DNA of 64,000 nt from Actinoplanes ianthinogenes (lineage in GTDB: Bacteria; Actinomycetota; Actinomycetes; Mycobacteriales; Micromonosporaceae): contig NZ_AP023356.1 in assembly GCF_018324205.1 (NCBI RefSeq), positions 6,325,501 to 6,389,500 of the forward strand, written 5' to 3'. This document shows, one piece after another, positions 9,501-17,271 of the stretch; position 1 is the stretch's first letter, and every line of letters begins with the position of its first letter. Below the pieces are notes generated by a model. That model ran no database searches. It was not told the DNA's origin and saw nothing but the letters and a program-made list of their open reading frames with translations. Position numbers and translations under genes: made by a program.

Positions 9501-11276
9501 TCACACCCCCTCGCGAAACCTGTTGGTAATCGGAAGGCGACGGTCCCGCCCGAACGCCTTGCCGGAGATCTTGGTGCCCGGCGCCGACTGGCGGCGCTTG
9601 TACTCGGCCAGGTCGACCATCCGCAGCACCCGGTCGACCAGGGCCGGATCGTTGCCGGCCGCGATCAGCTCGGCGCGGCCGAGGTCGTGGTCCACATACC
9701 CCTTGATGATCGGGTCAAGCACCTCGTAGTCCGGCAGCGAGTCCGAGTCCTTCTGGTCCGGGCGCAGCTCGGCGCTCGGCGGCTTGGTGATCGAGTTCTC
9801 CGGGATGGGCGGGTCGCCCTGCGTGTTCCGCCACCGGGCGAGCTGCCAGACCATGGTTTTCGGCACGTCCTTGAGCGGGTTGAAGCCGCCGACCGAGTCG
9901 CCGTACAGCGTGGAGTAGCCGACCGCGAGCTCGCTCTTGTTGCCGGTGGTGAGCACCAGGTGCCCGTCCTGGTTGGAGAGCGCCATCAGGATCACGCCGC
10001 GCACCCGGGCCTGCAGGTTCTCCACCGTGACGCCGGAGAGCGACATGTTCGCCAGGAAGGCGTCGACCATCGGCTGGATCGGTTCCACGCGATAGCTCAG
10101 ACCGGTGCGTTTGGCCAGGTCGGCGGCGTCGTCCTTGGAGTGCTCGGAGGAGTAGCCGCTGGGCAGCGAGACGCCGGTGACCCGCTCCGGGCCGAGCGCG
10201 TCGACCGCGATGGCGGCGACCACGGCCGAGTCGATGCCGCCGGAGAGGCCGAGGATGACCGAGCGGAAGCCGTTCTTGTTCACGTAGTCGCGCAGGCCCA
10301 TGACCAGCGCGGTCCAGACCTCCGCCTCGTCGGCGATGCGATCCGTGACACCGCCGTCCCGGCGATCTGGCAAAGCGGGCAAATCGGCTCCCAGTGAAAC
10401 CCTGCTTATCGCCATGTCGTCGGGAATCTCGGTTTCGACCAGCGGCTTCGCCGCATCGGTCGATCCCTCCGCGTTGGGCGCGGCGGAAGCGGCAGGCAGG
10501 TCCAGGTCGTGGACCAGCAGCTCCTCGGTGAACTGTCCGGCTCGAGCCAGCAACGCCCCGTCCGGCCCGACGATCATCGAGTCGCCGTCGAAGACCAGCT
10601 CGTCCTGCCCGCCGATCATGTTCACGTACGCCACCGTGGCCCCGGCCTCCGCCGCCCGCCGCTGCACCAGCGGCAGCCGGACGTCGTCCTTGTTCAGCTC
10701 GTAGGGCGAGGCGTTCACGTTGACGACCAGCCCCACCCCGGCCCGCCGCGCCGCGGTGAAGGGGCCGCCGGCCTGCCAGATGTCCTCGCAGACGGTGAGC
10801 GCGACATCCACCCCGCCGAGCCGGACCACGGTCAGCGAGTCACCGGGCTCGAAGTAGCGGTCCTCGTCGAACACCCCGTAATTCGGCAAGTGGTGCTTGA
10901 AATACGTGGCGGCCACCTCACCCCGATACAGCAGGGCGGAGGCGTCCCGCCGGCCGCTGCCCGGCGCCGCGTCCGAGCTGATCGCGGCCGGGCCGTCGGC
11001 GTCCACGTAACCCACCACCACGGCGAGGTCGCCCAGGCCGTCGGCGGCCAGGTCGGCGGCGAGCGCGCGCAGCGCCCGCCGGGAGGCGTCGACGAACGAG
11101 TTGCGGAAGACCAGGTCCTCGATCGGGTAACCGGTCAGCATCATCTCGGGGAAGGCGACCAGGTGGGCGCCGGCCTCCGAAGCGGTCCTCGACCAGCGGC
11201 GGACCGCCGCCGCGTTGCCGGGGATGTCACCGACGGTCGAGTTCACCTGAGCGAGGGCGATGCGCAGCGTGGGCAT
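9501..11276 (-). CDS. nadE: Glutamine-dependent NAD+ synthetase
   Basis: 591 residues from the ATG at 11276 (MPTLRIALAQVNSTVGD); an ATG three codons earlier at 11285 is possible. The N-terminal nitrilase-type glutaminase carries the Glu-Lys-Cys triad in FPEMMLTGYPIEDL, YFKHHLPNYGVFDE and LTVCEDIW. The C-terminal synthetase has the ATP pyrophosphatase P-loop LGLSGGIDSAV at about residue 288. The enzyme makes NAD+ from nicotinate adenine dinucleotide using glutamine nitrogen, fitting its place beside glutamine synthetase genes. It is divergent from glnA2, with about 106 bp between the two starts that must hold both promoters. Confidence 0.96.
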   Translation of the reverse strand: MPTLRIALAQVNSTVGDIPGNAAAVRRWSRTASEAGAHLVAFPEMMLTGYPIEDLVFRNSFVDASRRALRALAADLAADGLGDLAVVVGYVDADGPAAISSDAAPGSGRRDASALLYRGEVAATYFKHHLPNYGVFDEDRYFEPGDSLTVVRLGGVDVALTVCEDIWQAGGPFTAARRAGVGLVVNVNASPYELNKDDVRLPLVQRRAAEAGATVAYVNMIGGQDELVFDGDSMIVGPDGALLARAGQFTEELLVHDLDLPAASAAPNAEGSTDAAKPLVETEIPDDMAISRVSLGADLPALPDRRDGGVTDRIADEAEVWTALVMGLRDYVNKNGFRSVILGLSGGIDSAVVAAIAVDALGPERVTGVSLPSGYSSEHSKDDAADLAKRTGLSYRVEPIQPMVDAFLANMSLSGVTVENLQARVRGVILMALSNQDGHLVLTTGNKSELAVGYSTLYGDSVGGFNPLKDVPKTMVWQLARWRNTQGDPPIPENSITKPPSAELRPDQKDSDSLPDYEVLDPIIKGYVDHDLGRAELIAAGNDPALVDRVLRMVDLAEYKRRQSAPGTKISGKAFGRDRRLPITNRFREGV

Positions 11277-11382
11277 GGACCTCATTCTCCCCCATGACGG
11301 GGTTTCGGATCCGGACCCGGGCCCACGTCACAGGGCCGGGCCAGCGTAGTCTCGGATCGACGGATCGGCACCGGGACAAGGG

Positions 11383-12741
11383 GTGGAAGTGGACCGACAG
11401 CAGGAGTTCGTGCTTCGTACGCTCGAGGAGCGCGACATCCGTTTTGTCCGTCTCTGGTTCACCGATGTCCTCGGCACGCTGAAAAGCGTGTCGGTGGCGC
11501 CGGCCGAGCTCGAGTCGGCCTTCGAGGAGGGCATCGGCATCGACGGCTCGGCGATCGAGGGCTTCGCCCGGGTCTTCGAGTCCGACATGGTCGCCATGCC
11601 GGACCCGACCACGTTCCAGGTCTTCCCGTTCGAGGGCGGCGGCAGCGGCGAGAGCGCCCGCATGTTCTGCGACATCCTGCTGCCCGACGGCAGCCCCGCC
11701 TGGGCCGACCCGCGCCACGTGCTGCGCCGCGCGCTGGCCCGGGCCGCGGAGAAGGGCTTCACCTTCTACACCCACCCCGAGGTCGAGTTCTTCCTGGTGC
11801 AGGACGGGGACAACGACGGCTCGGTGCCGATCCCGGTCGACACCGGCGGCTACTTCGACCACACCACCCACGCGGTGGCCCGCGACTTCCGCCGGCAGGC
11901 CGTGCTGGCCCTGGAGCGGATCGGCATCTCGGTCGAGTTCAGCCACCACGAGGTCGCCCCCGGCCAGCAGGAGATCGACCTGCGGTATGCGGACGCCCTG
12001 ACCACCGCGGACAACATCATGACGTTCCGGCACGTGGTCAAGGAGGTGGCGCTCTCCCAGGGGGTCAAGGCCACCTTCATGCCGAAGCCGTACACCGACC
12101 AGCCCGGCTCCGGCATGCACACCCACCTGTCGCTGTTCGAGGGCGAGCGCAACGCGTTCTACGACAGCGAGGACCCGCAGAAGCTGTCGAAAACGGCCCG
12201 CGCGTTCATCGCCGGCCTGCTGGTGCACGCCCGGGAGTACACCGCGGTGACGAACCAGTGGGTCAACTCCTACAAGCGGCTCTTCCCGCTCCAGCTGCCG
12301 GACCGGATCACCGAGTCCCCGGCCTTCGTCAGCTGGGGCCACCTGAACCGGTCCGCCCTGGTCCGCGTCCCCGCGTTCGGCAAGCCGAACTCGGCGCGCG
12401 TCGAGGTCCGCTCGATCGACTCCGCGGCGAACCCCTACCTGGCCTTCGCGGTCATGCTCGGCGCCGGCCTCAAGGGCATCGAGGAGGGCTACGAGCTGCC
12501 CCCGGGCGCCGAGGACGACGTCTGGTCGCTGTCCCCGGCCGAGCGCAAGGCCGCCGGTTACGAGGCGCTCCCGGAGAACCTGTCCGAGGCGATCGAGGTG
12601 ATGGCCGGCTCGGAGCTGATCGCCGAGGTGCTCGGCGAGCACGTGTTCGACTTCTTCCTGCGCAACAAGCGGGCCGAGTGGGAGCAGTTCCGCCGCGAGG
12701 TCACGCCCTACGAGCGCCAGCGTTACCTGGGCGCCCTCTGA
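11383..12741 (+). CDS. glnA2: Type I glutamine synthetase, GlnA2-like
   Basis: 452 residues closely resembling mycobacterial GlnA2, starting MEVDRQQEFVLRTLEERD. Catalytic landmarks: DGSAIEGFARVFESD (about 51-65), EVEFFLVQDG, SVEFSHHEVAPGQQE and the loop NRSALVRVP. It condenses glutamate and ammonia using ATP. At the position where the housekeeping enzyme has an adenylylated Tyr, this protein has AEDDVWSLSPAE, i.e. no Tyr in that loop, so control by GlnE at this site is unlikely. Its physiological role may be less central than that of glnA1 at 39.6-41.0 kb. The start at 11383 (ATG in most frames; here gaa gtg context) is chosen by alignment with the family N-terminus. Confidence 0.93.
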   Translation: MEVDRQQEFVLRTLEERDIRFVRLWFTDVLGTLKSVSVAPAELESAFEEGIGIDGSAIEGFARVFESDMVAMPDPTTFQVFPFEGGGSGESARMFCDILLPDGSPAWADPRHVLRRALARAAEKGFTFYTHPEVEFFLVQDGDNDGSVPIPVDTGGYFDHTTHAVARDFRRQAVLALERIGISVEFSHHEVAPGQQEIDLRYADALTTADNIMTFRHVVKEVALSQGVKATFMPKPYTDQPGSGMHTHLSLFEGERNAFYDSEDPQKLSKTARAFIAGLLVHAREYTAVTNQWVNSYKRLFPLQLPDRITESPAFVSWGHLNRSALVRVPAFGKPNSARVEVRSIDSAANPYLAFAVMLGAGLKGIEEGYELPPGAEDDVWSLSPAERKAAGYEALPENLSEAIEVMAGSELIAEVLGEHVFDFFLRNKRAEWEQFRREVTPYERQRYLGAL

Positions 12742-12755
12742 TCGACACCGGTGCC

Positions 12756-12782
12756 GGCGGCGGTCCGTGGAGGACCGCCGCC
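12756..12782 (+). terminator. glnA2 terminator hairpin
   Basis: An 11-bp perfect stem GGCGGCGGTCC/GGACCGCCGCC with a short loop, 14 nt after the glnA2 stop. No T run, as is common in actinomycetes. Confidence 0.65.
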
Positions 12783-12873
12783 TGACCGGTGCGGCTGTCC
12801 ACAGCGCCGCGCCACGAAGTTTTGTCACACGGGGTACGGTCTCCTTCGACGTCATGCGACAAGGGGAGAGGCT

Positions 12874-13299
12874 GTGCTGCAAGAGCTGTTGGAGGGCGCC
12901 GGGCGGAGCATCGCCTTCGGTGTGATCGGGATCGGTCTGATGGCCCTCGGTTTTGTGCTGATCGACGTGCTCACGCCGGGCAAGCTGCGCGACCTGATCT
13001 GGACCGAGCGCAACCCGAACGCGTCGCTCCTGCTGGCCGCCAACCAGCTCGGCATCGCGCTGATCGTGTTCACCTCGATCTGGACCACCTACGACTCGTT
13101 CGGCCAGGGCCTCGCCTCGACCCTGCTGTTCGGCGTCCTCGGCATCGTGATCATGGGCCTGGCCTTCCTGGTGCTCGACTGGATGACGCCGGGCAAGCTC
13201 GGCGAGGTGATCTGCACCCAGGACTACCACGGCGGCGCGCTGGTCAGTGCCGCCTCGCACTTCGGCGCCGCGCTCATCGTGTGCGCCTGCATCGCCTGA
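12874..13299 (+). CDS. DUF350 (UPF0719) family inner-membrane protein
   Basis: 141 residues with four hydrophobic segments arranged as two related halves: AFGVIGIGLMALGFVLIDVL and LLFGVLGIVIMGLAFLVLDW are each followed by a conserved TPGKL-type turn (LTPGKLRDLIW, MTPGKLGEVIC). This internal duplication is typical of DUF350 proteins, whose function is unknown. The GTG at 12874 is chosen because AAGGGGAGAG lies just upstream; earlier in-frame starts would fall in glnA2 terminator sequence. It is convergent with the LtrA-like gene. Confidence 0.85.
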   Translation: MLQELLEGAGRSIAFGVIGIGLMALGFVLIDVLTPGKLRDLIWTERNPNASLLLAANQLGIALIVFTSIWTTYDSFGQGLASTLLFGVLGIVIMGLAFLVLDWMTPGKLGEVICTQDYHGGALVSAASHFGAALIVCACIA

Positions 13300-13322
13300 T
13301 CAAACCCGCCAAAACCCACGAT

Positions 13323-13404
13323 CAACACCCGCTTTCGGTACGCCCTGAGCGCCCCGCCCCGAGTCGCTACGGTGCGGTGCTCACGGCGTACCGGAAGCGG
13401 GTTT
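13323..13404. terminator. Face-to-face copies of a dispersed 3'-end element (bidirectional terminator)
   Basis: Left arm (about 13325-13351) contains CCCGCTTTCGGTACGCC and the right arm (13378-13404) is its inverse, GGCGTACCGGAAGCGGG, so the 100-bp gap between convergent genes can fold into a long stem. The same element follows panB, the MarR gene, the SARP gene and, more weakly, glnE. Confidence 0.6.
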
Positions 13405-14547
13405 TCATGATCCTCGGCCGAAGTCACCGATCGCCTCGGCGAGGCTGGAGCGGCGGATCCGGTGGATGTCCTCGGCGATGGCGCCACCGGCCATGATGGC
13501 CGCGACGGCAGCCAGTTGCGCGACCGCCAGCAGGTGCCCGAGCGGCGCGGTCGCGAGGCACAGCGCCGCGACGCCGATCCGGTACGCCGCGCCGGGCTGC
13601 CCGAGCAGTCGCAGGAAGACGGCGTGCCCGAGCAGGTAGATCGCGACACCGCCGCCCAGCGTGATCGCCTCGTTCCAGGGCAACGCGCCGAACGCGTGTC
13701 CCAGCGTTTTCTTGATCCCGACCGCGGTGACGACGATGCCGAGCAGGATCGGGACGTGCGCGTAGCCCCAGGCGTTCAGCGCCAGCCGGGCCCGCCGTTT
13801 CGGGTCGCCCGCCTCGGCCAGCACGTGCTCGGAGCGCCGGTCGCCGTCGGCGAAGTAGGCCCACCACAGGTAATACGCCACGCAGAGGCCGAGCACCGCG
13901 GCCATGATCACGCCGCCGCTCAGATCGGCGCCCACCCCGACGCCGATCGCGATGATCGACTCGCCGATCGCGATGATGGTGACCAGGCTGTGCCGCTCGA
14001 CGAAGTGCGCGGCCGAGATGTGGTGCAGCTCCGCCGGGTGCAGGTAACCGGCCGAGATCTGCACCACCGGGGCGGCCAGCCAGCACAGGTGCCGCCACGG
14101 CTCGGGCAGCAGCCCGCCGGCCAGCACCAGCAGCGCGGCCAGCAGGTTCAGCGGGCCCAGCGTCCGCATCACCCGGGTCGCGGCCGGGCCGGCCTGGAGG
14201 AACATCACCGAGTGGGTGAGGTTGACCACCACGTAGGCGAGGCCGAAGATCCAGCCGTACTTGCCGAAGGCCTCCGGGATGGCCAGCGCCATCACCAGGA
14301 AGCCGGCCATGCCGATCAGCAGCAGGGTGCGCCGGCCCGAGGTGGTCGGGGCGACCGCGTTGGTGAGCCAGGCGTAGCCCGAGTACATCCACCAGACCAC
14401 GACCAGGATCAGCACCACGTTCAGCAGGCCGGCGGGCGTCAGGTGGTGCGCGAGCGAGTCGGCGAGCTGGGTCACCGTGAAGACGAAGACCAGATCGAAG
14501 AAGAGTTCCAGCGTGGACACCCGGACAGCGGGCGACTCCTGCGTCAT
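13405..14547 (-). CDS. Low temperature requirement A (LtrA)-family membrane protein
   Basis: 380 residues from the ATG at 14547 (MTQESPAVRVSTLELFFDLV). The opening block STLELFFDLVFVFTVTQ is the LtrA signature, followed by about ten to twelve predicted membrane segments, and the conserved FVERHSLVTIIAIGESI near residue 195. LtrA was named from a cold-growth phenotype in Listeria; the biochemical role is unknown. It is divergent from the WYL regulator, with 57 bp between starts, which suggests that the regulator may control it. The much longer open frame upstream is not coding. Confidence 0.88.
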   Translation of the reverse strand: MTQESPAVRVSTLELFFDLVFVFTVTQLADSLAHHLTPAGLLNVVLILVVVWWMYSGYAWLTNAVAPTTSGRRTLLLIGMAGFLVMALAIPEAFGKYGWIFGLAYVVVNLTHSVMFLQAGPAATRVMRTLGPLNLLAALLVLAGGLLPEPWRHLCWLAAPVVQISAGYLHPAELHHISAAHFVERHSLVTIIAIGESIIAIGVGVGADLSGGVIMAAVLGLCVAYYLWWAYFADGDRRSEHVLAEAGDPKRRARLALNAWGYAHVPILLGIVVTAVGIKKTLGHAFGALPWNEAITLGGGVAIYLLGHAVFLRLLGQPGAAYRIGVAALCLATAPLGHLLAVAQLAAVAAIMAGGAIAEDIHRIRRSSLAEAIGDFGRGS

Positions 14548-14604
14548 GCCCGAGAGATTAGGCGTTCCCGGAGATTGTCGTACCCCCGCTCTAACCTGCG
14601 AGAC

Positions 14605-15363
14605 GTGAACCGGACCGATCGGCTGTACGCCATCGTCGAGGAATTGCGGGCGGTCGCGCCCCGGCCGCGCAGCGCGCGCTGGCTGGCCGGCCGCTTCGAG
14701 GTGAGCACCCGCACGGTGGAGCGGGACATCCTGGCCCTCCAGGAGTCCGGCACCCCGGTTTACGCCGAGCCCGGCCGCACCGGTGGTTACTGTCTGGACC
14801 GCGCGCACACCCTGCCCCCGGTCAACCTGACGCCGGAGGAGGCGGTGGCCATGGCGCTGGCCCTGCGCCGGCTGGAGGGGACACCGTTCCGGCAGGCCGC
14901 GGCGAGCGCGCTGCGCAAGCTGGTGGCCGCGATGCGGGCCGACGACGCGGCCGCGGCGCAGGCCCTGGCCGGCCGGATCCACCTGGTCGGGCAGTCGGCG
15001 CCGGCCAGCATGCCGCCGGTGCTGCCGGTCGGCCAGGTGATCCGGATCGGCTATCGGGACCGGTCCGGCGCGGTGACCAGGCGGGACGTCGAGCCGCAGG
15101 GCTACGTGGGGATTCGCGACAGTTGGTATCTGATCGCCTGGTGCCGGCTGCGCGACTCGGCGCGGATCTTCCGGGTCGACCGGATCACCACGGTCACCCC
15201 GACCCGGGAGCTCGCGCCGCAGCGCACCCTGTCCGACGCCGATCTGGACATCCCGCCCGACAAGCGAGAGCCCCTGACGTTGTTCGCCGAGCCGCGCGCC
15301 GCCGCGCCGGCGGCGCTTGCTGGGCCTGCTGGCTCCGCTGCGCTTCGCGGCAACGCCTGGTAA
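14605..15363 (+). CDS. Helix-turn-helix/WYL-domain transcriptional regulator
   Basis: 252 residues from the GTG at 14605. The N-terminal DeoR/HTH_11-type domain is RTDRLYAIVEELRA ... SARWLAGRFEVSTRTVERDI, and the C-terminal WYL domain includes VEPQGYVGIRDSWYLIAWC and ARIFRVDRI. WYL proteins sense nucleic acid or nucleotide ligands and repress or activate adjacent genes. The divergent LtrA-like gene starts 57 bp away and is the natural target. The last about 20 residues (APAALAGPAGSAALRGNAW) are encoded by the first copy of a 65-bp direct repeat, so the C-terminus looks extended by repeat insertion. Confidence 0.88.
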   Translation: MNRTDRLYAIVEELRAVAPRPRSARWLAGRFEVSTRTVERDILALQESGTPVYAEPGRTGGYCLDRAHTLPPVNLTPEEAVAMALALRRLEGTPFRQAAASALRKLVAAMRADDAAAAQALAGRIHLVGQSAPASMPPVLPVGQVIRIGYRDRSGAVTRRDVEPQGYVGIRDSWYLIAWCRLRDSARIFRVDRITTVTPTRELAPQRTLSDADLDIPPDKREPLTLFAEPRAAAPAALAGPAGSAALRGNAW

Positions 15364-15442
15364 CCGGTGCCTGCTGAGCCGGCGGCGTTTGCTGAGCCGG
15401 CTGGCTCCGCTGCGCTTCGCGGCAACGCCTGGTAACCGGTGC
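15306..15442. repeat. Two 65-bp direct repeats straddling a stop codon
   Basis: Copy 1 (15306-15370) ends the WYL regulator gene and includes its TAA; copy 2 (15378-15442) is nearly identical and offset by 72 bp, a multiple of three, so it repeats the same frame and stop. Confidence 0.8.
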
Positions 15443-15507
15443 GCAGGCGGGCGGGTTTGCGTCACCCGCAAACCCCACGGGCGACGCAAACCCACTCGCC
15501 TGCGCAC
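15439..15507. terminator. Long inverted repeat between WYL and GNAT genes
   Basis: Two 27-nt arms (15439-15465 and 15481-15507) pair at 24 of 27 positions around a 15-nt loop. It follows the WYL stop and lies 25 nt before the GNAT start; likely a terminator, or a small mobile palindrome. Confidence 0.6.
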
Positions 15508-15532
15508 CGGCGGCGTTTGCCAAGATCTCCGG

Positions 15533-15979
15533 ATGACTTCCGACGATCTTCGCCTGGTGCCGGTCACCGCCGGCAACTGGCGGGACTGCGCCGAGCTCAC
15601 CGTCCACGAGGACCAGAAGCGGTTCGTCGCCGACGTGACCTATTACCTGTGCATGTGCCATTACGGCGACACCTGGCAGCCGCTCGCCGCGGTCCGCGGC
15701 GACGAGGTGGTCGGCTTCGCCATCTGGGGCGTCGACGACGACCGGAGCCGGTGGATCGGCGGGGTCGTCGTCGACGCGAAGCACCAGCGCCAGGGCATCG
15801 GCCGGGAGCTGGTCCGGCAGCTGCGGGAGCGGCTGATCGCCGAGCCCGGCACGCCGAACGTGGCACTCAGCTACCAGCCGGAGAACACCGCGGCCCGCTC
15901 GCTCTACCTGGCTCTGGGTTTCGTGGAGACCGGTGAGACCGAGGGCGACGAGATCGTCGCCCGCTGGCACGGCGCCTGA
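15533..15979 (+). CDS. GNAT-family N-acetyltransferase
   Basis: 148 residues from the ATG at 15533. Acetyl-CoA-binding motif A is VVVDAKHQRQGIGRELVRQL (about residues 77-96), with the later SYQPENTAARSLYLALGFVETGE giving motif B. The N-terminus VTAGNWRDCAELTVHEDQ and the following hydrophobic strand resemble SpeG/BltD-like polyamine and small-molecule acetyltransferases, but the substrate cannot be read from sequence. No good Shine-Dalgarno is present, because the inverted repeat runs to just upstream. Confidence 0.9.
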   Translation: MTSDDLRLVPVTAGNWRDCAELTVHEDQKRFVADVTYYLCMCHYGDTWQPLAAVRGDEVVGFAIWGVDDDRSRWIGGVVVDAKHQRQGIGRELVRQLRERLIAEPGTPNVALSYQPENTAARSLYLALGFVETGETEGDEIVARWHGA

Positions 15980-16016
15980 CCGCTCCGCGGGTGCCGCGGC
16001 GCCTGCCGGCGGCGTT

Positions 16017-16391
16017 TCACCGCGCCGGCGGCGTGAACACGCCGAAGAGGTTGCCCAGCGGGTCGCTGAGCCGGGCGTAGACCAGCCCGCTCGCCTCCCG
16101 CTGCGGCCCGACCAGCACCTTCGCGCCGTGCGCCTCGGCCTGCCGGCAGGCCGCCTCGGTGTCCGCCACCACGATCAGGAAGATCGCCTGGTCCGGCGCC
16201 TTCCCGCCGGTGCCGTAGAACCCGCCGAACGGCGCGCCCCCGTCCGGCCCGGTCACCATCCGGTACGGCCGGCCGTCCAGCCCCACCGAGTTGTCGTCGT
16301 CGGCGAACGTCCAGCCGAACACGTCGCCGTAGAACCGCTCGGCCTCCTCCGGACGCTCCGTACCCACTTCGATCCAGCCGATGGTGTTCAT
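16017..16391 (-). CDS. VOC (glyoxalase/bleomycin resistance)-fold protein
   Basis: 124 residues from the ATG at 16391 (MNTIGWIEVGTERPEEAERF). The YGDVFGWTF turn, the FGGFYG segment and the closing DPLGNLFGVF are typical of the PF00903/PhnB-like superfamily, whose members bind a metal and act as lyases, isomerases or sequestering proteins. It overlaps no gene and is convergent with the GNAT gene (38 bp between stops). Upstream bases give AAGGAGATG over the start, a strong ribosome site. Substrate unknown. Confidence 0.9.
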   Translation of the reverse strand: MNTIGWIEVGTERPEEAERFYGDVFGWTFADDDNSVGLDGRPYRMVTGPDGGAPFGGFYGTGGKAPDQAIFLIVVADTEAACRQAEAHGAKVLVGPQREASGLVYARLSDPLGNLFGVFTPPAR

Positions 16392-16496
16392 CTCATCTCC
16401 TTCAGGACGACTTCGAACCTCACCGGGAACTCTCGCGGGCCGCCCCGACAACGTCCTGTCGGTGTTTGTCGCGCGCCAATTCGTTAGCCTCGTCAC

Positions 16497-17270
16497 GTGA
16501 GCACAGCGCTTGTCATCGAGAACGATCCGACCGACGACCTCCGGCGCCTCGGGGACTGGCTGACCGAGGCCGGGCTGGGGCTCACCGTGCTCCGCCCGCA
16601 CGCGGGCGACGAGCTGCCCGAGACCCTCGACGACTACGCCGCGCTGATCGTGCTCGGCGGGGACCAGAGTGCCTATCCGGACGTGGCCGGCGCCCCGGGC
16701 GCCCCGTGGTTCCCGGCGTGTGAGGGACTGCTGCGCAAGGCGGTCCGGCACCGGGTGCCCACCCTCGGCATCTGCCTCGGCGGGCAGCTGCTGGCCGCCG
16801 CGCACGGCGGACTGGTCGAGCGCAGCCCGTCCGGCCCGGAGATCGGCCCCGGCCTGGTCGGCAAGCGCGACGCGGCCGACACCGACCCGCTGTTCAAGTG
16901 GGTGCCGCTGCTGCCCGACGTGATCCAGTGGCACCGCGACGAGATCACCGAGCTGCCGCTGAGCGCCACCCTGCTGGCCGCCTCCAGCCGCTATCCGCAC
17001 CAGGCGTTCCGGATCGGCGACCGGGCCTGGGGCCTCCAGTTCCACATCGAGTGCGATGCCGCGATGATGGCCGACTGGACCCGGCTCGGCGCCGCCGACC
17101 TGGACGAGCTGGGCTACGACGCGGAGGCGGTGGTGCTCGCCGTCGCCGAGATCCTGCCGGACGTCGAGGAGGTGTGGCAGCCGTTCGCCGCCCGGTTCGC
17201 GGCGCTGGCCCTGGGCACCCTGCCGGACGCCGACATCCCGGCCAAGAACCTGCCCCTGCTGGGGCACTGA
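16497..17270 (+). CDS. Class I glutamine amidotransferase-like protein
   Basis: 257 residues. The triad glutaminase fold is clear: nucleophile elbow LGICLGGQLL (Cys near residue 92) and the LQFHIECDA motif supplying His and Glu (about 182-184). This stand-alone type resembles GMP synthase-like GATase proteins that hydrolyse glutamine or gamma-glutamyl compounds. It ends one base before glnE begins (TGA then A then ATG), so the two are almost certainly cotranscribed, which suggests a role in glutamine or gamma-glutamyl metabolism; the same pairing is common in actinomycetes. Confidence 0.92.
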   Translation: MSTALVIENDPTDDLRRLGDWLTEAGLGLTVLRPHAGDELPETLDDYAALIVLGGDQSAYPDVAGAPGAPWFPACEGLLRKAVRHRVPTLGICLGGQLLAAAHGGLVERSPSGPEIGPGLVGKRDAADTDPLFKWVPLLPDVIQWHRDEITELPLSATLLAASSRYPHQAFRIGDRAWGLQFHIECDAAMMADWTRLGAADLDELGYDAEAVVLAVAEILPDVEEVWQPFAARFAALALGTLPDADIPAKNLPLLGH

Positions 17271-17271
17271 G

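Noticed and set aside
7957..9729. 590-residue plus-strand frame through the repeat array and panB
   Set aside because: Covers panB in antisense and the minisatellite; panB is unambiguous on the minus strand.
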